From: SGZJ01 sp949372955 | GTDB taxonomy: Bacteria; Bacteroidota; Bacteroidia; Flavobacteriales; Flavobacteriaceae | Assembly (NCBI GenBank): GCA_949372955.1 | Contig: CASIAX010000005.1 | Coordinates: 62,001 to 126,000 of the forward strand | Reading direction: 5' to 3' | DNA length: 64,000 nt | In this document: positions 1 to 8,930 of the stretch, piece after piece | Numbering within the stretch: position 1 is the stretch's first letter | Layout of the letters: every line of letters starts with the position of its first letter | The notes under the pieces: generated by a model | The model's database searches: none | The model's input: the letters and a program-made list of their open reading frames with translations, nothing else | Told to the model about the DNA's origin: nothing | Program-made: the position numbers and the translations under genes

Positions 1-63
1 GTTTTCAATTAACATATCTAATATTTGATGATCTATTTCATCTAATTTAAATTTTGATTCCAT
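1..63 (-). CDS. Lrp/AsnC family transcriptional regulator, N-terminal fragment
   Basis: The first 21 codons of a minus-strand gene that runs off the left edge. The start is the ATG at 61-63 and the peptide begins MESKFKLDEIDHQILDMLIE. The pattern L-D-x-x-D-x-x-I-L-x-x-L is the first helix of the winged helix-turn-helix domain of Lrp/AsnC regulators. Such proteins bind DNA as dimers or octamers and usually sense amino acids. Only the N-terminus is visible, so neither the ligand domain nor the target can be judged. The call rests on motif resemblance alone. Confidence 0.7.
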   Translation of the reverse strand, partial: MESKFKLDEIDHQILDMLIEN

Positions 64-149
64 AAGTTTATTTTAATTAAAGTAAAAAGCTAATTTATAC
101 AAAAACATTGAATTATTCTTAAAAAAACACACTATTAATTAAATTTTAT

Positions 150-1265
150 CTAGAGATTAAGGCTGTTTACTAGAGATTCATTTAATTCAGCACCAATCTT
201 AAAAGACATTAAGTCTGCATTATATTTAAAAGCACTTAAATCAATCTCTCTATGACATAAGAAATTAGTTAAATCACCTATATCTCTAATTATAGGTTTG
301 AAAATTATTTCATTATCACAAAGTGTTTCTTTGAAATTTACTCCTACCTGAATTCCTGAATTTATAGCTGAAACATTATTAAGAATAATATCGAAAAATC
401 TAATTTTATTTTTCGGAATAAGAGAGTACTTAACTTTTGAAGTATAGACATTTGTGTCACAAATTATATTAAGTGCTATCACCAACGAAACAAACATGTA
501 TTTCCTTGTTGTTTCTCTATTGTAATCCAAATCAAAAAAACCAGATTCAAATAAAACAGTTGACGATCCTTTCTTTTGAAAATGATCACCAAAGCAGTTG
601 TCATTGTAATTGTCATCATATAATCGGACCCTGTCATTAATGATGTTTGAAAGTTCACTGTAAATACCTTCAATTAAAAACATTGCATTAGCTCTACTGC
701 TATTTATAGAGTTCTCATAGTCAAAGCAAGGAGCTAAAAAGCTTAACCCGCTTGGGTTATTGTCATTTTCTGCTCCATAAATAGTTCTTTGGTCATGTAA
801 ATTAAAACAATAGTTAGGCTTAATTTTTTCAAAATAAGAATTCAATAGCTTTGACTCTAGTTGTGAATTTTCTTTTGCATCTCTATTAAGGTCTATTTTA
901 TTAAAATTCTCTCTGGTATATAATCTAGCACCATCAGGGTTAAGTATGGGGATAATAAATAAACTACAATTTTCTAATATTTCAAAAAACTCATTATTAT
1001 GAAAGCAATTAACTAAATCTAGTAAACTTTTGGTTGATGTGGATTCATTTCCATGCATTTGAGACCAAATAAGTATTTTGATTTTTCCAGTACCTATACG
1101 AACAGACTTAATCGATTCACCATTTACGCTGAGTCCAATTTCTTTGAACTTATAAACAGAACTTGATTTATTAAATGCAAGGTGATCATTATTTAAGTAC
1201 TTACTATTTAGACCTAATAGTTTGAATTTTTCAAAAACCTGAATTATATTTATAATATTTTTCAT
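150..1265 (-). CDS. M14 family zinc carboxypeptidase
   Basis: A metallo-carboxypeptidase-like protein of about 371 residues. The zinc-binding H-x-x-E is visible in SQMHGNEST, followed by NPDGARLY and DLNRDA (substrate-binding region), FNLHDQ (the third zinc ligand) and TVLFESGFF (probable catalytic Glu). These are the family landmarks, in the family order. There is no obvious signal peptide, so it may act in the cytoplasm or leave by another route; the substrate is unknown. I place the start at the ATG at 1263-1265 rather than at a TTG two codons upstream. A TATCTTTG -7 box (1269-1276) ends only three bases before this ATG, so the transcript may be nearly leaderless. Confidence 0.82.
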   Translation of the reverse strand: MKNIINIIQVFEKFKLLGLNSKYLNNDHLAFNKSSSVYKFKEIGLSVNGESIKSVRIGTGKIKILIWSQMHGNESTSTKSLLDLVNCFHNNEFFEILENCSLFIIPILNPDGARLYTRENFNKIDLNRDAKENSQLESKLLNSYFEKIKPNYCFNLHDQRTIYGAENDNNPSGLSFLAPCFDYENSINSSRANAMFLIEGIYSELSNIINDRVRLYDDNYNDNCFGDHFQKKGSSTVLFESGFFDLDYNRETTRKYMFVSLVIALNIICDTNVYTSKVKYSLIPKNKIRFFDIILNNVSAINSGIQVGVNFKETLCDNEIIFKPIIRDIGDLTNFLCHREIDLSAFKYNADLMSFKIGAELNESLVNSLNL

Positions 1266-1268
1266 TGA

Positions 1269-1276
1269 CAAAGATA
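1269..1276 (-). promoter_or_regulatory. -7 promoter box of the M14 peptidase gene
   Basis: TATCTTTG on the minus strand matches the Bacteroidota -7 consensus TAnnTTTG. It lies 3 nt upstream of the ATG at 1265, so transcription would begin at or next to the start codon. No TTG is found at the expected -33 position, which lowers confidence. Confidence 0.35.
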
Positions 1277-1329
1277 GTAAGCTAAGTTATAATTTTTAAT
1301 TAAATTGCAAACAGAACATTTAAATAACT

Positions 1330-1701
1330 ATGAAATATTTCAGTCTATTTTTACTTATAATTTTTTTGTCTTGTAACTCCAAACAAGAAAGGATTTGTGA
1401 GAACTTTAAAAACGGAAAATATAAAAGTGTAATTACTATAGATGAAATAGAATATGTATCTATTTTTACTAGAAATGATAGTATTCAAATTGAAATTTTT
1501 AATAATGTTGTAGACTCAAGCTATGTTAGATGGGTCAATGATTGCGAAGTCGTCTTTACTACAATTAATCCTATAAATATTCAGCAGAAAAAACCAGTAC
1601 TAGTTAAAATATTAAGAACTTTTGAAGATTCTTATGATTTTGAGTATTCGTATGTAGGGGAAACAACAAAACAACAAGGAACGGCTGTTATTTTAGAATA
1701 A
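1330..1701 (+). CDS. Small lipoprotein of unknown function
   Basis: A 123-residue protein with a clear lipoprotein signal: MKYF, a hydrophobic run, then the lipobox LSCNS with the Cys to be lipidated at about residue 15. The mature part starts with an I-C-E-N-F-K-N-G-K-Y segment and is predicted to be mostly beta-strand with further Cys residues. I do not recognise a named domain. The gene converges on parC and their 3' ends overlap by 9 bp, so mRNA overlap is likely. It is probably anchored in the inner or outer membrane facing the periplasm; the function is unknown. Confidence 0.75.
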   Translation: MKYFSLFLLIIFLSCNSKQERICENFKNGKYKSVITIDEIEYVSIFTRNDSIQIEIFNNVVDSSYVRWVNDCEVVFTTINPINIQQKKPVLVKILRTFEDSYDFEYSYVGETTKQQGTAVILE

Positions 1702-4305
1702 GGTTATTTGACCTTGGCCTAAATCTGTCTCATCAGATTCTTCAATTTTATTCTTAATTTCACTAACATCTACTACCTCAATTTCATTTGCAGAGACCTC
1801 AACTGGAGGGGTGAAGTCTAATGAATCAATTAAGTTAATTTGCTTTACTTTAGAATTAGTTAATTGATTGCCTTTAGCCTTAATACCTTTTAATGAAATA
1901 AACTCATCAATATTTACTATAGTATTTGGCTTTTGCTCTTTATTTCGATCTTTAGTATAAACTATTTCTATTACTGGCTTCCAATCAGTAGTAATGATCT
2001 CTAGTAATGAATTTTTATGTTCTGTAATAAAAAACTCTTCTCTATTTTCATTTTCTATTAAGAATCTTTTAAGGAAATATTTTTCTTTTATTCCGTCATA
2101 ATATATTGCTGAAATAGGTTTTTTTGGAACCCATTTTTCTAAAACAATCATATCTTCAGAAAAGTGCGTAGTTATTTCTGGTGAAATAGTTTTTAAAGTT
2201 CCATTTTGTCTAATTACTAACAACTTGTCTTCACCACTAAATTCACCAAGAAGCTCTCCCCTACCATCAACATTTAACCTTTGAACAGCATCATCAAACC
2301 AGACTTTTCTTGGCTTTAATGTAGACACTCCTCTTTCTTTTAATTCAATTTTATTGATACTGTTTTTAGAAACAATATTACCTCGTGAGGACCTGCCTTT
2401 AATTATATGATCAGAAAAGTTTAAATCCCATTTTAGCTTTTTTAACTTTGCAGACTGCCTTAATAAAATAGTAACAATTTCAGCTTCCCCGTTAGGATTT
2501 GCAGAGAAATACACTACATCTGATTCACTTTTAGAGGAAGTTAAACTGTATGATTTATCTCTAGTTACTCCAGACACAGCAAACCTTTTTAAATAATAAA
2601 AGCTTTTATCTCCATCTTTATAAATCATATTATAAATGGTCCTCGTGTCTTTCTTTTTGAAAACAGCAGCATGTATAATATTTTTACCAATAAAAGTCTT
2701 CGAACCTACTTTAGTTATAACTACTTTAGAATCTTTTGTAAAGACAATTAAATCATCAATATCACTGCAGTCGCAAACATACTCGTCTTTCCTTAATGAT
2801 GTACCAATAAAACCTTCTTCCCTATTTACATAAAGTTTTGTGTTTCTGATTACTACTTTAGTAGCATCAACATCATCAAATAATCTTATTTCAGTTTTTC
2901 TTTCACGATTCTCTGAATAATCTTTTTTTAATTTTTTAAAATAAGAAATAGAGAAATTAATTATATCATCAAGGTTATGCTTCACTTCTTTGATTTGATT
3001 TTCTAAATCAATAATCTTATCACTAGCTTTATCCTTGTCAAATTTCGATATTCTTTTAATTTTTATTTCAGTCAACCTAACAATATCTTCTTCAATGACA
3101 CCTCTTTTTAAATGAGCTATAAATTTATCTAATCCATTCTCTATAGCCATTAATACACCTGGCCAAGTATCCTGATTTTCAATATCTCGATAAATTTTGT
3201 TTTCAATAAAAATTCTTTCAAGAGATGAGTAATGCCATTGATTCTCAAGTTCACCTAATTTTATTAACAGCTCTTGTTTTAATAAATCTACTGTGTTTTC
3301 AGTTGATGTTTTTAAAATATCAGAAACTCCTACAAAAAGCGGGCTATTATTTTCTATAACGCAGCCCAAAGGAGAAATAGATGTTTCACAATTAGTAAAA
3401 GCATAAAGAGCATCTATAGTCTTATCGGGTGATATACCATTTGGTAGATATATTAGAATTTCTACTTTTGAAGCTGTATTGTCATCAATTTTCTTAATTC
3501 TAATTTTACCTCTATCGTTAGCTTTTAAAATTGAATCAATCAAAGAGGTTGTCGTTGTTCCATATGGTATTTCAGAAATCAACAAAGTTGATTTATCCGA
3601 TGTAGATATTTTGGCTCTTAGACGAACTTTACCGCCTCTTTTACCATCATTATAGTTTGAGAAATCTGCTATACCACCTGTAATAAAGTCAGGTAAAATA
3701 CTTATTTTTTTTCCCTGTAAATGTTTTATTGAAGAGTCAATTAGTTCAACAAAATTATGAGATAAAATTTTAGTAGATAAGCCAACAGCAATACCCTCTG
3801 CTCCTTGTGCTAATAATAACGGGAATTTTACAGGCAGATTTATAGGCTCCTTTCTTCTCCCATCATAAGACGCTTGCCATTTTGTGATTTTTGGATTAAA
3901 TATTACATCTAGGCCAAATTTAGATATCCTAGCCTCAATGTATCTTGATGCAGCGGCTCTATCTCCAGTTAATGTATTTCCCCAATTCCCTTGTGTATCA
4001 ATTAATAAGTCTTTTTGACCAATTTGAACCATGGCATCTGCAATACTTGCATCTCCATGAGGGTGATATTGCATGGTATGACCTACAATGTTAGCTACTT
4101 TGTTGTATCTACCATCATCTAAATCTTTCATTGACTGCATGATTCTTCTTTGAACTGGTTTAAAACCATCTTCAATAGCAGGAACTGCTCTTTCTAATAT
4201 AACATAAGAAGCATAATCTAGAAACCAATCTTTGTACATACCAGTGATTCTGGTAATAGATTCATTGTTTTCTAATTGACTACTTTCATTTATATGTTCT
4301 GTCAT
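1693..4305 (-). CDS. parC: DNA topoisomerase IV subunit A
   Basis: The breakage-reunion subunit of a type IIA topoisomerase, 870 residues. The catalytic tyrosine is Tyr122 in AAASRYIEAR. The quinolone-determining segment is YHPHGDASIADAM (residues 80-92), with Ala86 at the position of E. coli GyrA Ser83 and Asp90 at the position of Asp87. A coiled-coil segment (about 400-450) and a C-terminal DNA-wrapping region follow; the last ~60 residues are acidic and low in complexity. It begins 2 bp after the stop of parE, so the two are transcribed together as parE-parC. The ParC rather than GyrA assignment rests on the pairing with a short ParE and on divergence from the usual GyrA C-terminal box. 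Confidence 0.93.
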   Translation of the reverse strand: MTEHINESSQLENNESITRITGMYKDWFLDYASYVILERAVPAIEDGFKPVQRRIMQSMKDLDDGRYNKVANIVGHTMQYHPHGDASIADAMVQIGQKDLLIDTQGNWGNTLTGDRAAASRYIEARISKFGLDVIFNPKITKWQASYDGRRKEPINLPVKFPLLLAQGAEGIAVGLSTKILSHNFVELIDSSIKHLQGKKISILPDFITGGIADFSNYNDGKRGGKVRLRAKISTSDKSTLLISEIPYGTTTTSLIDSILKANDRGKIRIKKIDDNTASKVEILIYLPNGISPDKTIDALYAFTNCETSISPLGCVIENNSPLFVGVSDILKTSTENTVDLLKQELLIKLGELENQWHYSSLERIFIENKIYRDIENQDTWPGVLMAIENGLDKFIAHLKRGVIEEDIVRLTEIKIKRISKFDKDKASDKIIDLENQIKEVKHNLDDIINFSISYFKKLKKDYSENRERKTEIRLFDDVDATKVVIRNTKLYVNREEGFIGTSLRKDEYVCDCSDIDDLIVFTKDSKVVITKVGSKTFIGKNIIHAAVFKKKDTRTIYNMIYKDGDKSFYYLKRFAVSGVTRDKSYSLTSSKSESDVVYFSANPNGEAEIVTILLRQSAKLKKLKWDLNFSDHIIKGRSSRGNIVSKNSINKIELKERGVSTLKPRKVWFDDAVQRLNVDGRGELLGEFSGEDKLLVIRQNGTLKTISPEITTHFSEDMIVLEKWVPKKPISAIYYDGIKEKYFLKRFLIENENREEFFITEHKNSLLEIITTDWKPVIEIVYTKDRNKEQKPNTIVNIDEFISLKGIKAKGNQLTNSKVKQINLIDSLDFTPPVEVSANEIEVVDVSEIKNKIEESDETDLGQGQITLF

Positions 4306-4307
4306 TA

Positions 4308-6167
4308 TTATTTTTTATTTTCAATCAAATCTAATTCAACCTTCAAATTATTTATAATAAAACTTTGTCTGTCTGGTGTGTTTTTCCCCATATAAAAGCT
4401 AAGTAAGTCTTCAATAGACATTCCTTCGTCTAACATTATTGGGTCTAATCTAATATTATCTCCAATAAAATGCTTGAATTCGTCTGGAGAAATCTCACCT
4501 AAACCTTTAAACCTTGTAATCTCAGGACTAGGTTTTAATTTTTCCAAAGCATTCACTCTTTCAATTTCAGAATAACAATAAATAGTTTCTTTTTTGTTTC
4601 TAACCCTAAAAAGTGGAGTTTGAAGAATGTAAATATGCCCCTCTTTAATTAGTTCAGGAAAAAATTGAAGAAAAAATGTGATAAGTAATAATCTAATATG
4701 CATACCATCAACATCAGCATCTGTAGCGATTACTACATTATTATAACGTAAATACTCGATAGATTCTTCAATATTTAAAGCTGCTTGAAGTAGGTTGAAT
4801 TCTTCATTTTCATAGACTATTTTTTTCGTTAAACCATAGGAGTTTAAGGGCTTTCCTTTTAAACTAAATACTGCCTGTGTATTAACATCACGAGATTTAG
4901 TGATACTTCCAGAGGCAGAGTCTCCTTCTGTAATAAATAAAGTAGATTCTAGTCTACGTTCACTTTTAAGATCTCCTAAATGAATTCTACAATCTCTAAG
5001 TTTTTTATTATGAATACTAGCCTTTTTAGCTCTATCTCTGGCTAGTTTTCTAATACCTGAAAGTTCCTTTCTTTCTTTTTCAGCTTGAAGTATTTTTCTT
5101 TGGATAGAGTCCGCAATTTTAGAGTTTTTGTGAAGATAATTATCTAAACTATTCTTTAAAAATTCATTAATATAAGTTCTGACGGTAGGTAATTCTCCTC
5201 CCATATCAGTAGACCCGAGTTTTGTTTTTGTTTGACTTTCAAAAACTGGCTCCATAACTTTTATAGAAACAGCAGAAACTATAGATTTTCTAATATCTGA
5301 AGCATCATAGCTCTTATTATAAAATTCCCGGATTGTTCTTACCAAACCTTCTCTAAATGCTAATAAATGAGTTCCTCCTTGAGTTGTATTTTGACCATTA
5401 ACAAAAGAATGATACTCTTCGCTATATTGTGTTTTACTGTGAGTAATAGCAACTTCTATATCTTCTCCTTTTATATGTATGATTGGATATAACGTATCGC
5501 TCTCATTGATTCTTTCACTTAATAAATCTTTTAAACCGTTTTCACTAAAAAACTTTTCCCCGTTAAAGACTATTGTTAAACCTGGATTTAAATAAACATA
5601 ATTCTTGAGCATTCTAGAAATATATTCATTTCTGTATTTGAAGTTCTTAAAAATAGTATGATCTGGAACAAAAGAAACTTTTGTGCCTTTTCTCCTTGTG
5701 GATTCTGATTTATCCTCATGATTTGTTAGTGAACCTTTGCTGAATTCAGCAGCAACTGAATAACCATCTCTAGTTGATTCAACTCTAAAATACTCAGAAA
5801 GCGCATTAACTGCTTTAGTACCTACACCATTTAATCCAACTGCTTTTTTGAACGCTTTAGAGTCATACTTTCCTCCTGTATTCATTTTTGAAACTACATC
5901 AACTACTTTACCTAGTGGGATTCCACGACCAAAATCTCTTACAGTAACTTTAGTTTGATTTATAGAAACATCAATAGTTTTTCCTGCACCCATTACAAAC
6001 TCATCAATAGAGTTATCTAAAACTTCTTTTAAAAGAATATAAATACCATCATCTTGGGAGGATCCATCGCCAAGTTTACCAATATACATCCCAGGACGCA
6101 TTCTAATATGTTCTTTCCAGTCTAAAGAACGAATATTATCTTCTGTGTAATTATTATTTGACGGCAT
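4308..6167 (-). CDS. parE: DNA topoisomerase IV subunit B
   Basis: The ATPase subunit of topoisomerase IV, 619 residues. The GHKL ATP-binding site is visible as KEVLDNSIDEF (general base Glu48, Mg ligand Asn52) with the following GRGIP and GVGTKAVNALS boxes. The TOPRIM domain shows FITEGDSASGS near residue 413 and TDADVDGMHIR near residue 483, which hold the metal-binding acidic residues. The length is typical of ParE and shorter than an enterobacterial GyrB. It is the first gene of the parE-parC operon; the 135 bp upstream, up to the end of ychF, hold its promoter, but I found no good TTG/TAnnTTTG pair there. Confidence 0.93.
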   Translation of the reverse strand: MPSNNNYTEDNIRSLDWKEHIRMRPGMYIGKLGDGSSQDDGIYILLKEVLDNSIDEFVMGAGKTIDVSINQTKVTVRDFGRGIPLGKVVDVVSKMNTGGKYDSKAFKKAVGLNGVGTKAVNALSEYFRVESTRDGYSVAAEFSKGSLTNHEDKSESTRRKGTKVSFVPDHTIFKNFKYRNEYISRMLKNYVYLNPGLTIVFNGEKFFSENGLKDLLSERINESDTLYPIIHIKGEDIEVAITHSKTQYSEEYHSFVNGQNTTQGGTHLLAFREGLVRTIREFYNKSYDASDIRKSIVSAVSIKVMEPVFESQTKTKLGSTDMGGELPTVRTYINEFLKNSLDNYLHKNSKIADSIQRKILQAEKERKELSGIRKLARDRAKKASIHNKKLRDCRIHLGDLKSERRLESTLFITEGDSASGSITKSRDVNTQAVFSLKGKPLNSYGLTKKIVYENEEFNLLQAALNIEESIEYLRYNNVVIATDADVDGMHIRLLLITFFLQFFPELIKEGHIYILQTPLFRVRNKKETIYCYSEIERVNALEKLKPSPEITRFKGLGEISPDEFKHFIGDNIRLDPIMLDEGMSIEDLLSFYMGKNTPDRQSFIINNLKVELDLIENKK

Positions 6168-6302
6168 GAGAATAAATCTATATAAGCAAGTTGCTAATAT
6201 AGTATATCATAATAAAAAAAGAAATCAAGAAACAACAAAGTAATTAACAAAAAACTATTGTTTGTTGAGAACGTGAAACTAAACTTTAGATCTGGTATTT
6301 TT

Positions 6303-7397
6303 TTAAACATTAAATAAGAAATGCATTACGTCACCATCACTAACAATATAGTTTTTCCCTTCAATGTTCATTTTACCAGCTTCTTTTACCTTTACTTCAT
6401 TTTTATAAGTAACGTAATCATTATAAGAAATAACTTCCGCTCTAATAAAGCCTTTTTCAAAATCAGTATGTATTACTCCGGCTGCTTGTGGAGCTGTAGA
6501 ACCAACTGGTATTGTCCAAGCTCTCACTTCTTTAACTCCTGCAGTAAAGTAAGTTTGTAAGTTGAGTAACTTATATGTGGACTTCAATAATTTTGAGGAG
6601 CCAGGTTCTGTTAAACCTATATCTTCTAAAAAAATCTTTCTTTCTTCAAAATCATCTAATTCATTTATATCCGCTTCTATACCAACAGCTAAAGTAATAA
6701 CTTCAGCATTTTCATTCGAAACTAAATCTTTTATGCTATCAACGTAATGATTACCGATATTCGCACTAGACTCATCTACATTACAAACGTATAGAACAGG
6801 CTTATCAGTTATCAATTGTAAAGGAACTACAAAAGACAAATAGCTTTCGGCATCAAACTCAATAGATCTAACTGAGTTGAAAGATTCTAAATGAGCTTTA
6901 ATTTGATTGAGAATTGCTAATTCTTTTTGCGCCTCTTTGTTTCCGGTTTTAGCAGTTCTAGCAGTCTTTTCTATTTTTTTAGTAACAGTTTCGAGGTCCT
7001 TTAATTGTAATTCAAGATCAATGATCTCTTTATCTCTAACTGGATTAACAGAACCATCAACATGAATAATGTTATCGTTATCAAAACATCTTAAAACATG
7101 GATAATAGCATCTGTTTCTCGAATATTACCTAGAAATTGATTTCCTAATCCTTCTCCTTTACTTGCACCCTTAACTAAACCTGCTATGTCTACAATTTCT
7201 ACAGATGCTGGAATAACTTTTTCTGGGTTAACTAAGGTTTCTAAGACCGAGAGTCTATCATCAGGAACATTGACAACACCAATGTTTGGCTCAATTGTAC
7301 AAAAGGGGAAATTTGCACTTTGGGCTTTTGAGTTTGATAAACAATTAAATAAAGTTGATTTTCCTACGTTTGGTAATCCTACTATTCCTGCTTTCAT
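6303..7397 (-). CDS. ychF: Redox-regulated ribosome-associated ATPase YchF/OLA1
   Basis: An Obg-related P-loop protein of 364 residues, the usual length. The P-loop is GLPNVGKST (residues 7-15), the G3 region DIAGLVKGASKGEG, and the G4 motif is N-V-D-E (about 206-209) in place of the GTPase NKxD, which explains why this family prefers ATP. A C-terminal TGS domain ends in DGDVMHFLFNV. YchF acts in the cytoplasm on ribosomes and in stress control. Its ATG overlaps the TAA of the upstream ferredoxin gene by one base (TAATG), indicating translational coupling. Confidence 0.95.
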   Translation of the reverse strand: MKAGIVGLPNVGKSTLFNCLSNSKAQSANFPFCTIEPNIGVVNVPDDRLSVLETLVNPEKVIPASVEIVDIAGLVKGASKGEGLGNQFLGNIRETDAIIHVLRCFDNDNIIHVDGSVNPVRDKEIIDLELQLKDLETVTKKIEKTARTAKTGNKEAQKELAILNQIKAHLESFNSVRSIEFDAESYLSFVVPLQLITDKPVLYVCNVDESSANIGNHYVDSIKDLVSNENAEVITLAVGIEADINELDDFEERKIFLEDIGLTEPGSSKLLKSTYKLLNLQTYFTAGVKEVRAWTIPVGSTAPQAAGVIHTDFEKGFIRAEVISYNDYVTYKNEVKVKEAGKMNIEGKNYIVSDGDVMHFLFNV

Positions 7398-7750
7398 TAG
7401 TCTGTTGGATGCATAAATTGTTGCTTTCTTAATAAAGTATCTTCATTTTCAACATTATCATCATCGGGCACACAACAATCCACTGGACATACAGCAGCAC
7501 ATTGAGGCTCTTCATGAAAACCAACACATTCGGTACACTTGCCAGGAACTATATAATAAACCTCATCACTAATGGCTTCTTGATTATTATCTGCACAAAC
7601 AGATTCACCATCAGTCAAAATCACGTCACCTTTTAAACTAGTTCCATCAGAATACCTCCAATCATCACTGGCTTCATAAATAGCGGTATTAGGGCACTCT
7701 GGCTCACATGCACCACAATTAATACACTCGTCGGTTATTATGATTGCCAT
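7397..7750 (-). CDS. 4Fe-4S dicluster ferredoxin
   Basis: A 117-residue acidic ferredoxin with two cluster-binding motifs: C9-x2-C12-x2-C15-x3-C19-P near the N-terminus, and later CTEC, an 8-residue loop, then C-x3-CP. The stretch between them (about 24-70) is longer than in minimal 2[4Fe-4S] ferredoxins. It acts as a soluble electron carrier; the partner is not evident. It is translationally coupled to ychF and diverges from the acyl-CoA reductase gene across a 65-bp region with overlapping promoters. The arrangement suggests co-regulation with the serC-serA strand, but a redox link to the reductase is inference. Confidence 0.92.
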   Translation of the reverse strand: MAIIITDECINCGACEPECPNTAIYEASDDWRYSDGTSLKGDVILTDGESVCADNNQEAISDEVYYIVPGKCTECVGFHEEPQCAAVCPVDCCVPDDDNVENEDTLLRKQQFMHPTD

Positions 7751-7773
7751 ATGATTAATGTTTTATAAATTTG
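7744..7773 (+). promoter_or_regulatory. Promoter for the acyl-CoA reductase gene
   Basis: TTG at 7744-7746 and TAAATTTG at 7766-7773, separated by 19 bp, fit the Bacteroidota primary sigma consensus (TTG, 19-20 bp, TAnnTTTG). Transcription would start near 7780 and give a leader of roughly 35 nt before the ATG at 7816. Confidence 0.5.
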
Positions 7774-7776
7774 TAA

Positions 7777-7807
7777 CAAAAGTAATTCCAAAAGAATTTA
7801 AAAACAA
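7777..7807 (-). promoter_or_regulatory. Promoter for the ferredoxin-ychF operon
   Basis: On the minus strand, TTG (7805-7807) and TACTTTTG (7777-7784) are separated by 20 bp and match the Bacteroidota consensus. The two divergent -7 boxes are only 3 bp apart, so polymerase binding at one promoter should exclude the other. Confidence 0.5.
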
Positions 7808-7815
7808 GAAGTTAA

Positions 7816-8859
7816 ATGAATTTAAATAACAGAATAGATCTTATATCTGAAATAGGTAAGTTTTTGACTAACTATTTAGATGAAAATTATGATAACTCAA
7901 AAGATAGTAATCAAACTGCTTTTGAAAAAACAGTAAAACAAGGTCAAATGAATAATCCTTGGTTTACAGATCAAAACATAAAGACTAACCTGACGTACTG
8001 GGCAAAAATATTAAATAAAAAATATTTAGCTCAGTGGATGAGTAATTATGATACCAAATATGTAAACAAAAAAAATATAGCAATAATTATGGCTGGAAAT
8101 ATTCCTTTAGTGGGGTTTCATGATTTTTTGTGTGTTTTTCTTGCAGGACATAAATCTATAATTAAATTATCTTCAAATGACAAACACATACTTCCATTTT
8201 TGACTAGTCTTTTAATTTCTAAAAATATTAATATTTCTGAAGATATTGTTTATCTAGATGGAATGTTAAAAAACTATGATGGAGTTATTGCTACGGGTTC
8301 TAACAATACTAGTAGGTATTTCGATTATTATTTTAAAAATAAAAAATCTATTATAAGAAAAAATAGAAATTCCATTGCAGTTTTAGATGGTACAGAAAAT
8401 GAAAATGAACTTTCGTTATTAGGAAATGACATTTTTACATATTTTGGGCTTGGATGTAGAAATGTTTCGAAGTTATATGTCCCTAAAAATTATAGCTTTG
8501 ATTCTTTTTATAACTCAATTTTCAAAAGAAGTGATTTAATTAACAATCATAAGTACGCTAATAACTATGATTACAATAAAGCAATTTATTTAATGAGTGA
8601 ATATAAATTTCTTGATAATGGCTTTTTTATGATAAAAGAAGGTAATGATTTACATTCCCCTATTTCAACAATTAATTACGAGTTTTATGATGATATTTCA
8701 ATTTTAAAAGATAGTATTACAAAACAAGAAAAAGAAATTCAATGTATCGTTAGTAAATTAAAAATTGAAAATAAAGTTGATTTTGGTGAAACTCAAAACC
8801 CATCACTAAATCAATATGCAGACAATATAGATGTTATGAGTTTTTTGTTAACAATATAG
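7816..8859 (+). CDS. LuxC-like acyl-CoA reductase
   Basis: A 347-residue protein of the acyl-CoA reductase (LuxC) family, a branch of the aldehyde dehydrogenase fold. The presumed nucleophile is Cys214 in GLGCRNVSKLY; MAGNIPLVGFHDFLCVFLAGH matches the cofactor-binding region. Family members reduce fatty acyl-CoA or acyl-protein to aldehyde with NADPH. It lies directly upstream of serC (71 bp) and diverges from a ferredoxin. The substrate is unknown, and a luciferase role is unlikely because no luxAB is present. The ATG at 7816 follows an A-rich leader without a Shine-Dalgarno sequence. Confidence 0.78.
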   Translation: MNLNNRIDLISEIGKFLTNYLDENYDNSKDSNQTAFEKTVKQGQMNNPWFTDQNIKTNLTYWAKILNKKYLAQWMSNYDTKYVNKKNIAIIMAGNIPLVGFHDFLCVFLAGHKSIIKLSSNDKHILPFLTSLLISKNINISEDIVYLDGMLKNYDGVIATGSNNTSRYFDYYFKNKKSIIRKNRNSIAVLDGTENENELSLLGNDIFTYFGLGCRNVSKLYVPKNYSFDSFYNSIFKRSDLINNHKYANNYDYNKAIYLMSEYKFLDNGFFMIKEGNDLHSPISTINYEFYDDISILKDSITKQEKEIQCIVSKLKIENKVDFGETQNPSLNQYADNIDVMSFLLTI

Positions 8860-8930
8860 TTTAAAACTTATCTTAAAAAACTATAATATTTGGTGAATAA
8901 TTATCAAATTTGTTCTTTTAATTTTATACT

